A DNA stretch of 64,000 nucleotides, from assembly GCF_000355805.1 (NCBI RefSeq), contig NZ_CM001837.1, positions 2,074,155 through 2,138,154 of the forward strand, written 5' to 3'. The DNA is from Dokdonia sp. PRO95. GTDB lineage: Bacteria; Bacteroidota; Bacteroidia; Flavobacteriales; Flavobacteriaceae. How positions within the stretch are numbered: position 1 is the stretch's first letter; each line of letters begins with the position of its first letter. The position numbers and the translations under genes are program-made. The notes below the pieces were generated by a model. It was not told the DNA's origin and did no database searches. It was given only the letters and a program-made list of their open reading frames with translations. Below are positions 42,143 to 51,956 of this stretch, in pieces.

Positions 42143-44608
42143 GTGATGGAAGAAGAATTTGACGTACAAAGCTCTGGTGGTTTCTTTGATTTTAAGGGAT
42201 TCTTGTTTAGGCTCTTAAGTTTTTGGTGGTTATTTGTAATATCATTGGCTATTGCCTTCTCTATTGCGCACTACATAAATGTGCGTAAAGTGCCTATTTA
42301 TAGAGAAACAAGTATGATCTCTATAAAAGACGATCAGAATCAAATGTTCGGAGGTAATACAAGTTTGGTTTTTAATTGGGGTGGTACTACAGATAAGGTA
42401 CAAACAAGTATTATCATGCTTAAATCTAGAACTCATGCAGAGCGTGTTGTTCAATACCTACAATACTACATAAACTACCAGAAACAAGGTAAATACACCA
42501 TTGAGGATGTGTATGGATACACGCCATTTAAATTAAAACTTAACGACTCATTCCCTCAACTGTATGGAAAAAGAATCACTGTAGTAGACCAAGGCGATGG
42601 TAGCATGAGACTTACTATACCTTTTAATGGAGGAAATGCTGCGCTTTTTAATTATAATACCCTTAAGCCATCTGCAATCCCTGCGCCAGCCACAGATTTT
42701 GATCAGGTTTTTAAGTTAGGAGATACAATTGATACACCGTTTTTAAAAGGACAATTAATCGCTACAGATGTGTATCCTACCGCCGGTCAGGAGTACTTTG
42801 TGAGTATGGGTAATTTTGATGGCACCGCAGGAAGATATCGTGGGATGGGAGTTACTCAAACTCCGCGAGGGAGTTCAACGCTAGAGTTGAGCCTTGTAGG
42901 GACTAATAAGAAGAGACTCATTGATTATCTAAATGCAAGTGTGGAGGTGCGTACAGAAGAGCAATTGCGCCAGAAGAATCTATTTGCTACAAAAACTATA
43001 AAGTATATCGATAGTAGTCTCAAGTCTAGTAATGTAGATTTAGACAAGGCGCTTAATGATCTTAATTCTTTTCAAAATAAAAATAGTGCCATTACCTTAT
43101 CAGGAGGCGCAGAACAAATAAGTGAAGAGTTACAAGCTATAGATAACGAGAAAGATGATCTAGCTAGACAACTCGTTTATTATAAGCAACTAGAAGAATA
43201 TCTAAGAACCCGTACAGATTATACCAATGTGCCAGCTCCATCCGTTACACTTATTAGTGAAGGAAGTATTACAGCTGGGGTGTCAAGTATTATCCAGCTT
43301 GCCTTACAACGTAGTAATCTTGCATATACCGCAAAGGAAGGCAACCCGGCTTTTAGAGACCTTGATAGACGTATCGATGCAGAGAAAGCAGTCTTGTTTG
43401 AAAATATAAGATCTAGCAAATCTCAGATCAATAGTCAGATTTCTAGTTTAAACAGAGAGATAGGTCAAGCCGAAAGGAAGTTAAGACAATTTCCGAAAGA
43501 AGAACAAGAACTTGCAGAGATACAACGCCGTTTCACCATAAGCCAAGAAGCTTATAATTTATATACCGCAAAGCGTAGCGAGGCGGAAATAATAAAAGCG
43601 TCAAATGTTTCAGATATCTTATTTATTGATAAAGCAAAGGATGTGGGTAGAGGCCCAATAGGTCCAAATACGCAACTCAATAAAGTGATGGCAGCCACTT
43701 TTGGAATTGTTATTCCTTTAGCCTTGGTACTAATTATCTTCTTTTTAGATACAAAAGTTGGCACGCCAGAAGATGTAAAGAAACGCTCAACTATTCCTGT
43801 ACTTGGAGTGATAGGTAAAAGCAAGCGATCTTCGGGATTAGTGGTGCGTGATTATCCTCGATCTGCAATGGCAGAAGCTTTTAGAGGTTTGCGCTCTGGC
43901 CTACAGTTTATGTATAAGAAGAAAGGAGTTGTCGGGGCAAAAACTGTATTAGTGACCTCAAGTGTAAGTGGTGAGGGTAAAACATTTACCTCTATGAATC
44001 TTGCTTCCGTTTTCGCTTTAAGCGAAAAGAAAACAGTGCTAGTGGGACTAGATTTACGTAAGCCGAAGATATTTGATGATTTTGAGCTGGAGAATGATAA
44101 AGGAGTAGTTAACTACTTGATAGGAGATGCAACACTAGATGAAGTAAAACAGCCTTCTGGTATTGATCATCTAGACGTTATTCTTTCTGGACCTATCCCG
44201 CCTAATCCATCAGAGCTTATTATAAGTGACGCGATGGGAGATTTCATTAATAAGCTCAAAGAAGAGTATGACTATATCGTTTTTGATACACCTCCGTTAG
44301 GTCTTGTCTCTGATGCATTTGAATTAATGCCTTATGTGGATGCTTCTCTATATATGGTGCGTCAAGGTTATACTAAGAAGGACATGCTCGGTCTGGTTAC
44401 AGATAAGTATGAAAAAGGACAAATAAAACATGTAAGCTTTGTACTCAACTATTTCCAACAGAAGCGTAAATACGGGTATGGCTATGGTTCAGGCTCTGGG
44501 TACGGCTATGGGTACGGCTACGGAACCTATAATAATGGGTACCATGAGGAGGAAAGAAGAGGAGGCTTATTAGGTAAGTTAGGAAGGCTGATAAGAGGTC
44601 GTAAGTAG
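42143..44608 (+). CDS. Polysaccharide co-polymerase and tyrosine autokinase (Wzc type)
   Basis: The start is GTG 42143 or ATG 42146. The 821-residue protein has a Wzz domain with two membrane helices (about 26-46 and 510-530), a long periplasmic coiled coil (about 275-480) and a BY-kinase domain with Walker A SSVSGEGKT (about 605-613), Walker A' LVGLDLRKPK and Walker B IVFDTPPLG. The C-terminus (about 783-800) alternates Gly and Tyr, the expected autophosphorylation cluster. It controls chain length and export together with the Wza-type lipoprotein. Confidence 0.93.
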   Translation: MMEEEFDVQSSGGFFDFKGFLFRLLSFWWLFVISLAIAFSIAHYINVRKVPIYRETSMISIKDDQNQMFGGNTSLVFNWGGTTDKVQTSIIMLKSRTHAERVVQYLQYYINYQKQGKYTIEDVYGYTPFKLKLNDSFPQLYGKRITVVDQGDGSMRLTIPFNGGNAALFNYNTLKPSAIPAPATDFDQVFKLGDTIDTPFLKGQLIATDVYPTAGQEYFVSMGNFDGTAGRYRGMGVTQTPRGSSTLELSLVGTNKKRLIDYLNASVEVRTEEQLRQKNLFATKTIKYIDSSLKSSNVDLDKALNDLNSFQNKNSAITLSGGAEQISEELQAIDNEKDDLARQLVYYKQLEEYLRTRTDYTNVPAPSVTLISEGSITAGVSSIIQLALQRSNLAYTAKEGNPAFRDLDRRIDAEKAVLFENIRSSKSQINSQISSLNREIGQAERKLRQFPKEEQELAEIQRRFTISQEAYNLYTAKRSEAEIIKASNVSDILFIDKAKDVGRGPIGPNTQLNKVMAATFGIVIPLALVLIIFFLDTKVGTPEDVKKRSTIPVLGVIGKSKRSSGLVVRDYPRSAMAEAFRGLRSGLQFMYKKKGVVGAKTVLVTSSVSGEGKTFTSMNLASVFALSEKKTVLVGLDLRKPKIFDDFELENDKGVVNYLIGDATLDEVKQPSGIDHLDVILSGPIPPNPSELIISDAMGDFINKLKEEYDYIVFDTPPLGLVSDAFELMPYVDASLYMVRQGYTKKDMLGLVTDKYEKGQIKHVSFVLNYFQQKRKYGYGYGSGSGYGYGYGYGTYNNGYHEEERRGGLLGKLGRLIRGRK

Positions 44609-44617
44609 AGAGGGTTT

Positions 44618-45490
44618 ATGGTTGATAAAATGAAAGAGGACGAAGACTGGCTTTACGAGATTAAACCTAAGGGGAGGCTTATAGATTTGAATCTTAAGGA
44701 AATTTGGCGCTATAGAGATTTGCTTGTTCTTTTTGTAAAAAGAGATATTGTAACTGTTTATAAACAGACTGTTCTTGGACCTTTATGGTATCTCATACAG
44801 CCATTATTTACTAGTGTGGTTTTTACGCTTGTTTTCAACACATTTGCTAATATTAATACCGGTGTTGTTCCTCCATTTTTATTTAATCTTGCTGGAGTTA
44901 CCTTGTGGAATTATTTCAAAGAATGTCTTAGTACGAGTAGCACTACTTTTACAGCAAACGCAGGACTATTTGGTAAGGTGTACTTCCCTAGGTTTATTGT
45001 TCCGGCTTCTAAGGTTATTTCAGGGCTTTTTAAGTACATCATACAGTTATTCATATTTTTTATTTTCTATTTGTATTTCGTCTTTTTTAAGGATGCTTCT
45101 ATTGCTCCCTCAGTTTATATTTGGTTACTTCCTATTTGCGTTCTTAATATGGCATTATTAGGTTTAGGGGTGGGAATGATTTTGAGTTCTCTTACCACAA
45201 AATATAGGGACTTAACCATATTGGTTTCTTTTGGAATCAATTTGTTGATGTATTTGAGTGCAGTAATGTATCCGATAGCAGAGGCTAGAAAGAAGAGCTC
45301 TGACTATTCATGGCTTATTGAAGCAAACCCGCTCGCACAAACTATTGAGTTGTATAGGAACCTTTTGTTAGGCAGTGAATACTTAAATTTTAATGGACTT
45401 ATTATAAGTAGTGTTGTTGCAGTAGTATCTCTTTTAATGGGATTAATTGTTTTTAATAAAACAGAAAAAACCTTTATAGATACTGTCTAA
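44618..45490 (+). CDS. Polysaccharide ABC exporter permease (Wzm/KpsM type)
   Basis: The 290-residue membrane protein has six predicted helices and the ABC-2 polysaccharide export pattern LLVLFVKRDIVTVYKQTVLGPLWYLIQPL near the N-terminus. It works with the ATPase encoded two genes later to move finished, lipid-linked glycan across the inner membrane. The stop shares a base with the next start. Confidence 0.92.
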   Translation: MVDKMKEDEDWLYEIKPKGRLIDLNLKEIWRYRDLLVLFVKRDIVTVYKQTVLGPLWYLIQPLFTSVVFTLVFNTFANINTGVVPPFLFNLAGVTLWNYFKECLSTSSTTFTANAGLFGKVYFPRFIVPASKVISGLFKYIIQLFIFFIFYLYFVFFKDASIAPSVYIWLLPICVLNMALLGLGVGMILSSLTTKYRDLTILVSFGINLLMYLSAVMYPIAEARKKSSDYSWLIEANPLAQTIELYRNLLLGSEYLNFNGLIISSVVAVVSLLMGLIVFNKTEKTFIDTV

Positions 45491-46317
45491 TGAGAAATTC
45501 AATACGACTATATTGGTGGAGTGAGATACATATCCAAAAGAAGAAAAAAGAGAACTATGGAGACCTCTTAGGGAAATACCTTGTAGAAAAGATCTCAAGA
45601 AAATCGGTTAAGTGGGTACGCGCAAATAAATTTCATCTTAAAAATTTATGGAAACCTTTATATGTAACCATTGGAAGTGTTTTAGAGCATATAGGTCCAC
45701 GTTGTACTGTTTGGGGTAGTGGTATAAACCATAGAGATTCTGTGATTTCTAATGCCACTTTTCTAGCAGTGAGAGGCCCGCTTTCGCGAAAGCGATTACT
45801 TAGCATGGGCTATTCATGTCCTGAAGTGTATGGTGATCCAGCGCTATTATTGCCACTTTTCTTTGAGAATACATTTGCTAAAAAAACAAAAATTGGAGTG
45901 ATACCTCACATCAATGATTATGTAGCTGTAGCACAAATGTTTGCTAATATTCCAGAGGTGAAGGTTATAGATTTTAGAACAAATGACATAGAGTCTACAA
46001 CTAAAGAAATTCTCTCTTGTGAGCGTATTATAGCATCATCGTTACACGGTGTAATTGTAGCGCACGCTTATCAAATACCTGCCGTTCAAGTAATTTTTTC
46101 AAATAAAATTTTTGGAGATGGGGTGAAATATCATGACTATTTTATGTCTGTAGGTTTAGATCCTTACAGAGCATTGACAGTAGATACACCAGAAGATGTA
46201 AATCATTGGATTTCTTTTGTTGAAAATCATAAAAATGCACTTCCAGATATAGGGCTCATAGAAAGTTTACAAAAGAAACTTCTTGAGGTATGTCCTTTTA
46301 AAGCATTAAATCAATGA
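45490..46317 (+). CDS. Polysaccharide pyruvyl transferase family protein
   Basis: The 275-residue protein has the PS_pyruv_trans pattern YWWSEIHIQKKKKENYGDLLGKYL, VWGSGINHR and the late SSLHGVIVAHAYQIPAVQV. Family members add pyruvate ketals to sugars, using phosphoenolpyruvate. It sits between the permease and ATPase of the ABC exporter and overlaps the latter by four bases. The palindrome at 45779-45794 encodes LSRKR. Confidence 0.88.
   Translation: MRNSIRLYWWSEIHIQKKKKENYGDLLGKYLVEKISRKSVKWVRANKFHLKNLWKPLYVTIGSVLEHIGPRCTVWGSGINHRDSVISNATFLAVRGPLSRKRLLSMGYSCPEVYGDPALLLPLFFENTFAKKTKIGVIPHINDYVAVAQMFANIPEVKVIDFRTNDIESTTKEILSCERIIASSLHGVIVAHAYQIPAVQVIFSNKIFGDGVKYHDYFMSVGLDPYRALTVDTPEDVNHWISFVENHKNALPDIGLIESLQKKLLEVCPFKALNQ
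45779..45794. repeat. Iterated palindrome copy 15 (perfect)
   Basis: A perfect 16-mer in the pyruvyl transferase gene, LSRKR frame. The next copy is 8.2 kb away. Confidence 0.95.
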
Positions 46318-47603
46318 ACGATATAATATTAAAGGCACAAAATATATCAAAACAATATCGCTTAGGTGTTGTAGGAACTGGAACTTTGGGTCATGACATT
46401 AATCGATTTTGGGCAAAGTTAAGGGGGAAAGATGACCCGTACTTACAGATAGGAGCTGTAAATGACCGAAGTGCTAGTGCTAGTTCTGATTATGTGTGGG
46501 CATTAAAGGATATTAATTTTGAAGTTAAGAGAGGAGAAATTCTCGGTATTATTGGAAAAAATGGCGCAGGAAAATCAACGTTACTAAAGTTATTATCCAG
46601 AGTAACCAGCCCAACTACAGGCAGTATAAAGACTAAAGGTAGAATTGCGAGCTTACTAGAAGTAGGTACTGGGATGCATCCAGAACTAACGGGACGAGAA
46701 AATATCTTTTTAAACGGGGCTATTTTGGGAATGACCAAAATTGAAATTACTGCTAAGATTGATGAGATTGTGGACTTTTCAGGCTGTCAAATGTACATTG
46801 ATACTCCTGTAAAGCGTTATTCAAGTGGTATGCGTGTGCGATTAGGCTTTGCGGTAGCGGCATTCTTAGAGCCAGATATTCTTGTGGTAGATGAGGTACT
46901 GGCCGTAGGAGATGCTGAGTTCCAGAAAAAGGCTATAGGTAAGATGCAGGATATATCTCAAACTGGTGGGAGAACAGTACTTATAGTGAGCCATAATATG
47001 GGTAGCATACAACAGTTGTGCGATCGTTGTATCGTACTTAAAAATGGCGAAATTAGTTTTGATGGTACTACAAAGGATGGTATCGAAATGTACTTAACAG
47101 AAAATGCAGATGATAATACGAGCAATTCTACAGATAACTTTATTATAAACCAGAATGATGATGAATTCAGGTTAGATTCATTTAATATTTATCAAAAAGA
47201 ATCTCCTGAAGGATTGTATTATACAAATCTGCCAATAACGATTGAGATTAAATTTGAGTTGTTTAAAAGTTTAATAGGTTGTAGGGTGGGGTATGACTTT
47301 ATCGATGTGAAAACTAACAGTTTACTATTTAGGAGTTATCATGATGATGCGAATACTGAGATAAAAGAGCTAGAAAAAGGAGAGTTTGTATGTAAAAGTG
47401 TAATCTCCTCAAACTTACTTAAGGAGGGCTCTTATTTTATCAAGCTGGCCATTGGTGTTCACAACAAAAGGTGGATCATTTATAATGACGGTTTAGGTAA
47501 AAATATTGACGTTAAAAATTTAGAAGGAATAAATGCAGTTTACATGGAGGATCGTCCAGGTTTAATAATGCCCTCATTAAATTGGGAGACGATTAAAAAA
47601 TGA
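46314..47603 (+). CDS. Polysaccharide ABC exporter ATPase with C-terminal Wzt-like carbohydrate-binding domain
   Basis: The 429-residue protein has an ATPase domain (about 1-255) with Walker A IIGKNGAGKST, signature YSSGMRVRLGFAVA and Walker B ILVVDEVLAVGD, and a C-terminal beta-sandwich (about 285-425) like Wzt_C, which in known systems recognises the glycan end cap. It pairs with the permease at 44618. The C-terminal domain implies that export depends on a chain-terminating modification, possibly from the methyltransferase downstream. Confidence 0.92.
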   Translation: MNDIILKAQNISKQYRLGVVGTGTLGHDINRFWAKLRGKDDPYLQIGAVNDRSASASSDYVWALKDINFEVKRGEILGIIGKNGAGKSTLLKLLSRVTSPTTGSIKTKGRIASLLEVGTGMHPELTGRENIFLNGAILGMTKIEITAKIDEIVDFSGCQMYIDTPVKRYSSGMRVRLGFAVAAFLEPDILVVDEVLAVGDAEFQKKAIGKMQDISQTGGRTVLIVSHNMGSIQQLCDRCIVLKNGEISFDGTTKDGIEMYLTENADDNTSNSTDNFIINQNDDEFRLDSFNIYQKESPEGLYYTNLPITIEIKFELFKSLIGCRVGYDFIDVKTNSLLFRSYHDDANTEIKELEKGEFVCKSVISSNLLKEGSYFIKLAIGVHNKRWIIYNDGLGKNIDVKNLEGINAVYMEDRPGLIMPSLNWETIKK

Positions 47604-47618
47604 TTTACATAACAAAGA

Positions 47619-48485
47619 ATGTTCGATAATATTTTCTACAGGCTAGCTGTTAAGACTGCCAAAGTCTTGAAAAACTATATTTATAAAATTGATTTGAAGA
47701 GACATACAATTACTCTTGGACAAAAGGACAAAGAATGGAGTGACTTGTTTAATGGGCAGAGTTCTTTTGTCTATGAATTAAATAATTCTGTAAACATAAC
47801 CCTATACAGAGACAGTGTTTTATCGCGGTCTATGTACAGAGGGTTTGAAATAGAAGAGATATCTTACTTAGAATATCTTTTGAATGAGGGAGATATTTTT
47901 ATTGATATTGGGGCAAATGTTGGGTTGTTTTCTCTTTTTGCTTCACCAAAAGTTGGAGCTACTGGGAGGGTAATTAGTTTTGAACCTACACCAATTACCT
48001 ACAATAGGCTAATCGAAAACATTTCTCTAAATGATTTTAAGAATATAGAAGCTAGACAACTAGCACTTTCTGATAAGGAAGGCGATATGGATTTCTTTAT
48101 ATCTAATAATGGTCATGATGCTTGGAATTCTCTTGCATCTAGTAGCGATAATAAATTACAACAATCCATCAAAGTTTCTGTGAGTACATTAGATAAAGAA
48201 CTAGAAAGAGTAGATAAGAGTAATATACGTTTAGTCAAAATTGATGTTGAGGGTTGGGAGAAGTTTACATTGCTAGGAGGGTTAAATTTTTTGGAGAATT
48301 TTTCACCAATTTTGATGGTTGAATTTACAGAGCAAAATACCTTTAATGCAGGTTACATGGTTCAAGATGTGTACAAGATGATTGAAGAATTAGGGTATAA
48401 GTGGTATAGGCTGGAGAATGGTGGATTAGTTCGAGATGTTATGAGATTAAGATATCCTTATGAAAACTTGATTGCAAAAAAATAG
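47619..48485 (+). CDS. FkbM-family methyltransferase
   Basis: The 288-residue protein has the SAM-binding motif FIDIGANVGLFSLF (about 92-105), FEPTPITYNRL and the late KIDVEGWEKFTLLGG typical of Methyltransf_21. Such enzymes O-methylate sugars. Directly after a Wzt-like ATPase with a cap-binding domain, it is a candidate chain-end cap enzyme (inference). The sequence from here on is visibly more A+T-rich than before. Confidence 0.85.
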   Translation: MFDNIFYRLAVKTAKVLKNYIYKIDLKRHTITLGQKDKEWSDLFNGQSSFVYELNNSVNITLYRDSVLSRSMYRGFEIEEISYLEYLLNEGDIFIDIGANVGLFSLFASPKVGATGRVISFEPTPITYNRLIENISLNDFKNIEARQLALSDKEGDMDFFISNNGHDAWNSLASSSDNKLQQSIKVSVSTLDKELERVDKSNIRLVKIDVEGWEKFTLLGGLNFLENFSPILMVEFTEQNTFNAGYMVQDVYKMIEELGYKWYRLENGGLVRDVMRLRYPYENLIAKK

Positions 48486-48492
48486 GAGAAGT

Positions 48493-49269
48493 ATGATTTT
48501 GAGTATTGTCACTGTTAATATGAATGATGTGTTAGGGTTAGAAAAGACTATCACTAGTGTTCAGAAACAATCTTTTGAAGATTTTGAACATATTATTATC
48601 GATGGTAATAGTGACGATGGAAGTAAAGAGCTTATTAACAAAACACAAGAAAATTACAGTTATTGGATAAGTGAACCCGATAAAGGGATTTATGATGCCA
48701 TGAATAAAGGAATAAAAGCTGCTAATGGAGAATATATTCTTTTTTTAAATAGCGGAGATGATTTTTTTTATGACGACGCCTTACAAGATGCAGCAGTTTA
48801 TCTTAATAAGTATGATTTTGTGTATGCTAATATTAATGTAAAGACTCGTAGCGGGCAATACATAAAGAAATGTCCAGATAAATTGACATTTAGTTATTTA
48901 TATAAAAATGTTCCGCCACATCAGTCTACATTCATTCGGCTTGATCTTTTTAAAAAAATAGGACTTTATGATACCTCTCTTTCGATTGTTGCTGATTGGA
49001 AGTTTTTTATAATAGCTATTAGTAAATACAACGCTACGTATTTTTACCTCGATAAGATCTTTACTAATTTTTATCATGGGGGAATCAGTTCTATTTCAGA
49101 AAATGCGAATCTAATTGAAATTGAACGAAATGAAGTTTTAGAATCAGAATTTTCGGTATTTGTAGATGATATGAAATATAGATTTCAACTAGAACGAATT
49201 ATTAGGAATTTACGTAAATCAAATAAGATTAAATTATTACAATATTTAGGAGTTTTAAGTAGGTTTTAA
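48493..49269 (+). CDS. GT2 glycosyltransferase
   Basis: The start is ATG 48493 (MILSIVTVNMND), not the TTG upstream in the FkbM gene's end. The 258-residue protein has the GT-A fold of GT2 with IIDGNSDDGS and a DxD-like LNSGDDFF, and SIVADWKFFI near the end. It closely resembles the gene at 51949, so the two are paralogues. Donor and acceptor sugars are unknown. Confidence 0.85.
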   Translation: MILSIVTVNMNDVLGLEKTITSVQKQSFEDFEHIIIDGNSDDGSKELINKTQENYSYWISEPDKGIYDAMNKGIKAANGEYILFLNSGDDFFYDDALQDAAVYLNKYDFVYANINVKTRSGQYIKKCPDKLTFSYLYKNVPPHQSTFIRLDLFKKIGLYDTSLSIVADWKFFIIAISKYNATYFYLDKIFTNFYHGGISSISENANLIEIERNEVLESEFSVFVDDMKYRFQLERIIRNLRKSNKIKLLQYLGVLSRF

Positions 49270-49311
49270 TGGTTATCATTTCTCAAAAAAAAATGTATAG
49301 TTATCACAAAA

Positions 49312-50328
49312 ATGAAAAATAAATTTCCTCCTATTATATTTTGTCATTACGGTTGCAGCGATTACTTATGCTATGTATTGAATCAGGCAAGATATTCAAA
49401 TCCTAATACTAGAATTGTTCTGTTAGGTGATGATAGTAATAAATCTATTGCAGTTAAAGCCAGTGTTGAGCATAGGTGTTTTGATAATTACGCTAATACC
49501 AAAGAAATAAATACATTTAATGAAGTATATAAACACGTAGCAGGTAGAAATCACGGTAGAAAGAAGTGGACAAATTTTGTATTCAAGCGATGGTTCTATA
49601 TTTATTCATTCTTAAAAGAACAAGGTATTAATGATTTTTGGCATTTTGATTCAGATAATATGATTTTGGATAACTTGAATGCACATAGCTATAAATTTGA
49701 TTCATACGATTGTACTGAGCAATGTGGAAGCTCTTGTTTAAACGGTTATGTTGCAGGAATTAATGTAGTTTTTGGGTATTTGAAGACTATTAATTCGCTT
49801 TTTTTAAATGATCAATACATTGCGGAACAAGAAAGCAATTTGATAAATTATCCAACTTTTGCCTTTACCGAGATGCGAGCTTACACAGTTTATAGGGATA
49901 AAAATTCAATAAGAAGTACACGCCTTAATAAAATTATTAATGCAGAAACTTTTGATGATTGCATTTGTTTTGAAGATGGGTATGTTCAATATAAATTTCA
50001 AATTGATAATAGAAGTTTGAAACAAATCTATTTTAACAATAAAGGAGAAATTTTTTTTAAGAACACTAAGGACGATCAATATGTGAGGGTTGTAACGTTA
50101 AACCTGAGTTGGGTACCCATTAAAATTTTTGAAATAGTTACGCAAATTGTGAAAGGTAATTATCAAAATTCAGTAAAATATACGCCTAATAATGATGGAA
50201 TTTATATGTTGGATTTGACGCAGCTTTCAAAAAATAATAATTATCTCCTAAATTTTTGTAAGTTCTTAACACCTAGAACTTTCAGAAGTAAGATAAGAAA
50301 GTACTATAAGAGGATTCGGAAAATATGA
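49312..50328 (+). CDS. Probable glycosyltransferase of unrecognised family
   Basis: The 338-residue soluble protein starts with a beta strand and nucleotide-binding-like stretch (FCHYGCSDYLCYVLNQARYSNP) and has a DxD motif in WHFDSDNMI (about 113-118), typical of GT-A enzymes with a metal-bound nucleotide sugar. Cysteines in DCTEQCGSSC may be structural. It sits inside a run of glycosyltransferases. No family number can be given with confidence. Confidence 0.65.
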   Translation: MKNKFPPIIFCHYGCSDYLCYVLNQARYSNPNTRIVLLGDDSNKSIAVKASVEHRCFDNYANTKEINTFNEVYKHVAGRNHGRKKWTNFVFKRWFYIYSFLKEQGINDFWHFDSDNMILDNLNAHSYKFDSYDCTEQCGSSCLNGYVAGINVVFGYLKTINSLFLNDQYIAEQESNLINYPTFAFTEMRAYTVYRDKNSIRSTRLNKIINAETFDDCICFEDGYVQYKFQIDNRSLKQIYFNNKGEIFFKNTKDDQYVRVVTLNLSWVPIKIFEIVTQIVKGNYQNSVKYTPNNDGIYMLDLTQLSKNNNYLLNFCKFLTPRTFRSKIRKYYKRIRKI

Positions 50329-50426
50329 TTTGTTTGTGGTAATATTTCAAACTTGCTATTTTTTGTTATAATTGAAGCAGATATTCAACAATTACAGTTT
50401 TCTTAAATTTAAAACAATAGTTTTTT

Positions 50427-51956
50427 ATGTCCTATGCACCTATCGTCTTATTTGCCTATAATCGTCCTATTCATATGAAGAAGACATTAGATGCATTGGC
50501 TCAAAATAGTGAGGCAACCGAAAGTATACTTTATATCTATTGTGATGGTCCTAAGGCTAATTGTAATGAGAATTTATTAGCGAATATAAATGAGGTTAGA
50601 GCGATTGCAGATACAGAGTCTAGATTTGAAAAAGTCGAAGTTATCAAACGAGAGGGGAACTATGGACTTGCAGAAAATATTAGAGATGGCGTATCAACAG
50701 TTGTAAATCTTTATGATAATGTAATTGTTCTTGAAGATGATATTGTAGTATCAAAAGGTTTTTTGAAGTATATGAATAACGCTCTAGATTTATATAAATA
50801 TGATGAGCGGATAATGCATATTTCTGGATATATGTATCCTCATAGTGAAGAACTACCAGAAACTTTTTTTTATAATGTGACTTTATGTTGGGGATGGGCT
50901 ACTTGGAATCGCGCATGGTTCCATTTTAATAATGATGCTATCCATCTTTGGCAAACAATTGAATCTAATGAGCTTTGGAGAGCTTTTGAAAAGTTTGGCG
51001 GAGAGCGTTTAAGATCGCAATTAGCTGATAATATAACAGGAAAATTAAACACTTGGTTTGTTAAATGGCATGCCTCTGTATTGTTAAATGGTGGTTATAC
51101 TTTATTCCCCTCAAAATCACTTGTTCAGAATATTGGATTCGATAATTCTGGAATTCATACTGGGGACCAAAATGATTACTTTCATGCTCAATTAGCTAAA
51201 GCAATAGAAGTAGAAAAGATTGAGTTAAGTCAAAATAGTTCTGGAGAAAAAGCAATCAGGAGTTTTTATCAAAACTTAAACAGCGCCTCACAAACTAGAC
51301 TTTCAAAATCGAAGATTAAAAAAACGTTTAAACTTTTTTTAATTAGTGTAATACCTTCCTTTAAGAAATTATTTGAGGATTCAGTTGACTTTATTAAAAT
51401 CCGGAGTCATCTTGGTTATAATGTCAAATTAACACCTAAAACTGTTTTAATAGATTCTTTAATAGGTAGCTATACATATGTTTCTCAAAATGCAACATTT
51501 AAAAATACTATTGTAGGTAAATTTTGTTCCATTGGTCCAAACTTAATTTCAGGCTGGGGTGTTCACCCTACTATGGGAATTTCAACTCACCCTATGTTTT
51601 ACTCATTAAATAAACAAAATGGGATAACGTTAAGCACTGAAAATAAATATAGAGAGAGTAAATTAATCACTATCGGTAATGATGTCTTTATTGGGATGAA
51701 TGTTTTAATTCTAGATGGTGTGACTGTTGGTCATGGTGCAATAATAGGAGCAGGTACAGTTGTTTCAAAAGATGTCCCTCCATTTGCTATCGTAGTAGGT
51801 AATCCAATGCGTATTGTGAGATACAGACATTCTGATGATACAATTGAAGCATTACTGAAAATAAATTGGTGGGATTTTCCACCAGAAAAATTAAATGAAG
51901 TTGAAAAGTATTTCTTTGATTTAGAGAATTTTATTAATAATAACCTAAGTGAGTAA
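50427..51956 (+). CDS. Fusion of GT2-like glycosyltransferase and hexapeptide acyltransferase
   Basis: The 509-residue protein has an N-terminal GT2-like domain (about 1-260) with APIVLFAYNRPIHMKKTLDAL, LYIYCDGPK and VLEDDIVVS (DDD at about 110-112), and a C-terminal left-handed beta-helix acyltransferase (about 335-495) with DSLIGSYTYVSQNATFKNTIVGKFCSIG and GNDVFIGMNVLILDGVTVGHGAIIGAG. It would add a sugar and then acetylate it or a neighbour. No internal start is obvious between the domains, so a real fusion is likelier than two genes. Confidence 0.85.
   Translation: MSYAPIVLFAYNRPIHMKKTLDALAQNSEATESILYIYCDGPKANCNENLLANINEVRAIADTESRFEKVEVIKREGNYGLAENIRDGVSTVVNLYDNVIVLEDDIVVSKGFLKYMNNALDLYKYDERIMHISGYMYPHSEELPETFFYNVTLCWGWATWNRAWFHFNNDAIHLWQTIESNELWRAFEKFGGERLRSQLADNITGKLNTWFVKWHASVLLNGGYTLFPSKSLVQNIGFDNSGIHTGDQNDYFHAQLAKAIEVEKIELSQNSSGEKAIRSFYQNLNSASQTRLSKSKIKKTFKLFLISVIPSFKKLFEDSVDFIKIRSHLGYNVKLTPKTVLIDSLIGSYTYVSQNATFKNTIVGKFCSIGPNLISGWGVHPTMGISTHPMFYSLNKQNGITLSTENKYRESKLITIGNDVFIGMNVLILDGVTVGHGAIIGAGTVVSKDVPPFAIVVGNPMRIVRYRHSDDTIEALLKINWWDFPPEKLNEVEKYFFDLENFINNNLSE

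Noticed and set aside
43999-44025. Inverted repeat TTTTCGCTTTAAGCGAAAA in the Wzc gene
   Set aside because: It shares pieces with the iterated palindrome but in a different order (core CTTTAAG), so I do not count it as a copy.
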